A DNA stretch of 5,750 nucleotides from an uncultured Eubacteriales bacterium (GTDB lineage Bacteria; Bacillota; Clostridia; Oscillospirales; Oscillospiraceae), in contig USAT01000110.1 of assembly GCA_900552725.1 (NCBI GenBank), positions 1 to 5,750 of the forward strand, read 5' to 3'. The notes under the pieces were generated by a model, which worked only from the letters and a program-made list of their open reading frames with translations, was not told where the DNA came from and made no database searches. The position numbers were made by a program, and so were the translations under genes. Positions 4,982 to 5,750 of the stretch are shown piece by piece (the first letter of the stretch is position 1; every line of letters starts with the position of its first letter).

Positions 4982-5749
4982 TTAGAACTCCTTCTTCTTG
5001 CCCAGCACCGCACCGGTACCGGCCATGGACACCAGCATCATACCGGCATAGATGACCACACCGGCGTCCGCGGTCTTGGCGGAGGACACGGTCTTGCTGG
5101 GAGCGGGACGCTTACCGCCGCCACCGGTGGGAGGCGTGATGTTGTCGAAGCCGCTGGTCAGCGTAATACGGCCCGAACCGGCAGCGTTCTCATAGTTCAG
5201 GAGATAGCCCTTCAGCGCCTTGAGCGGGCTGTTGGCCGAGGCAATATCGGGCAGCTGATTGTTGTTGGTATCCGCAAAGCTCTTCACATAGGCCGCCATA
5301 GCCAGATAGTCCTCGCACAGGCCGTCCAGCACCAGCGTGGCGCCCGCAAACATGGCAAAGCCGTCACCCAGGTTGCGCAGGGTGTAGTTGCTGCCGCCCA
5401 GCGTATAGATCTTATCCAGCACCAGCGCCTCATACGCGCCGGTGGCCTTGTTGAACACCTTCACATCATAGACGCGGTACTGCCCGGTGGGGCCGCCGGT
5501 CCATACATTCTTCTCGTCCATCTGCACGGTGCTCTTGATGGCGGTGTTGATCTTATAGGTCAGACCGGCCACATGCAGGAAGCCGCCGTTCTCCGCATCC
5601 GGAGTAACACGGGCGCCCCATTCCAGCGCGTCCAGGATCTGCTGGCCGGTCACCTTCATGGCGCACAGCACGTTGCCGAAGGTGTTGATGGTCTTGCAGG
5701 TCTTATACGTCCACTGACCGGCCGCCGCACCGGAGCGGATACCGCCGCC
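4982..5749 (-). CDS. 5'-nucleotidase family protein, C-terminal part, with wall-sorting-like tail
   Basis: The reading frame is open to the right edge, so only the last 255 residues are visible; the catalytic metallophosphatase domain and signal peptide would lie outside. What remains is the 5'-nucleotidase C-terminal (substrate-specificity) domain. It starts with GGGIRSG (1-7), then FGN (24-26), VTGQQILDALEWG (33-45), GGFLHVAGL (55-63) and LGDGFAMF (127-134). These match the conserved blocks of UshA/YfkN-type enzymes, where GGxR and the aromatic after GDG help bind the nucleotide. A Gly/Pro/Lys-rich linker (about 205-222) leads to SAKTADAG (223-230), a hydrophobic stretch (231-250) and the tail KKKEF, the order of a sortase signal. 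Family members are exported and strip phosphate from nucleotides or cyclic nucleotides to scavenge nucleosides and phosphate. An internal GTG at 5671 is not the start, since conserved residues lie upstream of it. It converges with the LysR gene across a shared terminator. Confidence 0.88.
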   Translation of the reverse strand, partial: GGGIRSGAAAGQWTYKTCKTINTFGNVLCAMKVTGQQILDALEWGARVTPDAENGGFLHVAGLTYKINTAIKSTVQMDEKNVWTGGPTGQYRVYDVKVFNKATGAYEALVLDKIYTLGGSNYTLRNLGDGFAMFAGATLVLDGLCEDYLAMAAYVKSFADTNNNQLPDIASANSPLKALKGYLLNYENAAGSGRITLTSGFDNITPPTGGGGKRPAPSKTVSSAKTADAGVVIYAGMMLVSMAGTGAVLGKKKEF

Positions 5750-5750
5750 G

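Noticed and set aside
5227..5275. DTNNNQLPD in the nucleotidase as a dockerin or EF-hand calcium site
   Set aside because: Only a single loop is present, without the second repeat or full ligand spacing. It is probably an ordinary surface loop.
5669..5671. GTG at 5671 as the start of a small 229-residue protein
   Set aside because: The frame stays open to the window edge, and the conserved GGGIR and FGN blocks of the nucleotidase C-terminal domain lie upstream of it.

Overview
The window looks like chromosome from a GC-rich, low-oxygen Gram-positive of the class Clostridia, most likely Oscillospirales (Oscillospiraceae / Flavonifractor-Oscillibacter type). This rests on the very GC-rich coding sequence with AT-rich intergenic spaces, strong AGGAGG-type ribosome binding sites, sigma-A-like promoters, and a Gram-positive-style C-terminal wall-sorting tail. 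The assignment is inferred from style and protein flavour, not from a marker gene. No phage, plasmid, CRISPR, tRNA or rRNA signal was seen.

Layout. Positions 13-1523 (minus strand) hold a two-gene operon: a cytoplasmic alpha/beta-hydrolase of the monoacylglycerol lipase / lysophospholipase family, followed by a family 4 (iron-sulfur) uracil-DNA glycosylase whose ATG overlaps the hydrolase stop (ATGA). Divergent from it across an 87-base gap is a complete glycerol kinase gene, glpK (1611-3104, plus). The lipase/glycerol kinase pairing makes metabolic sense: one could release glycerol from monoglycerides and the other would trap it as glycerol-3-phosphate. The shared gap carries candidate promoters for both genes that appear to overlap physically.

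After glpK comes a 284-base non-coding region. Its first half (3111-3256) is a cluster of hairpins with near-inverted ends, which looks like an intergenic palindromic repeat or MITE-like element. Its second half carries a clear promoter (TTGCAA-N17-TATAAT) for a small protein with an LEA-like amphipathic N-terminus, a short coiled coil and a CX2C-X8-CX2C zinc ribbon (3389-3886). That gene ends in a textbook terminator that is a perfect 36-base palindrome. A LysR-type regulator follows (4001-4915), with its own candidate promoter and a 14-base perfect palindrome just before its ribosome binding site. A bidirectional terminator (4930-4959) separates it from a convergent gene running off the right edge: the C-terminal part of a secreted 5'-nucleotidase with a wall-anchor-like tail (4982-5749, minus).

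The genes are mostly ordinary housekeeping or accessory metabolism, and I did not find a convincing new multi-gene system. The items most worth a second look are the hairpin element at 3111-3256, the compact divergent lipase/glpK control region, the glycerol kinase's missing classic control residues, the palindrome in front of the LysR gene, and the variant sorting signal.
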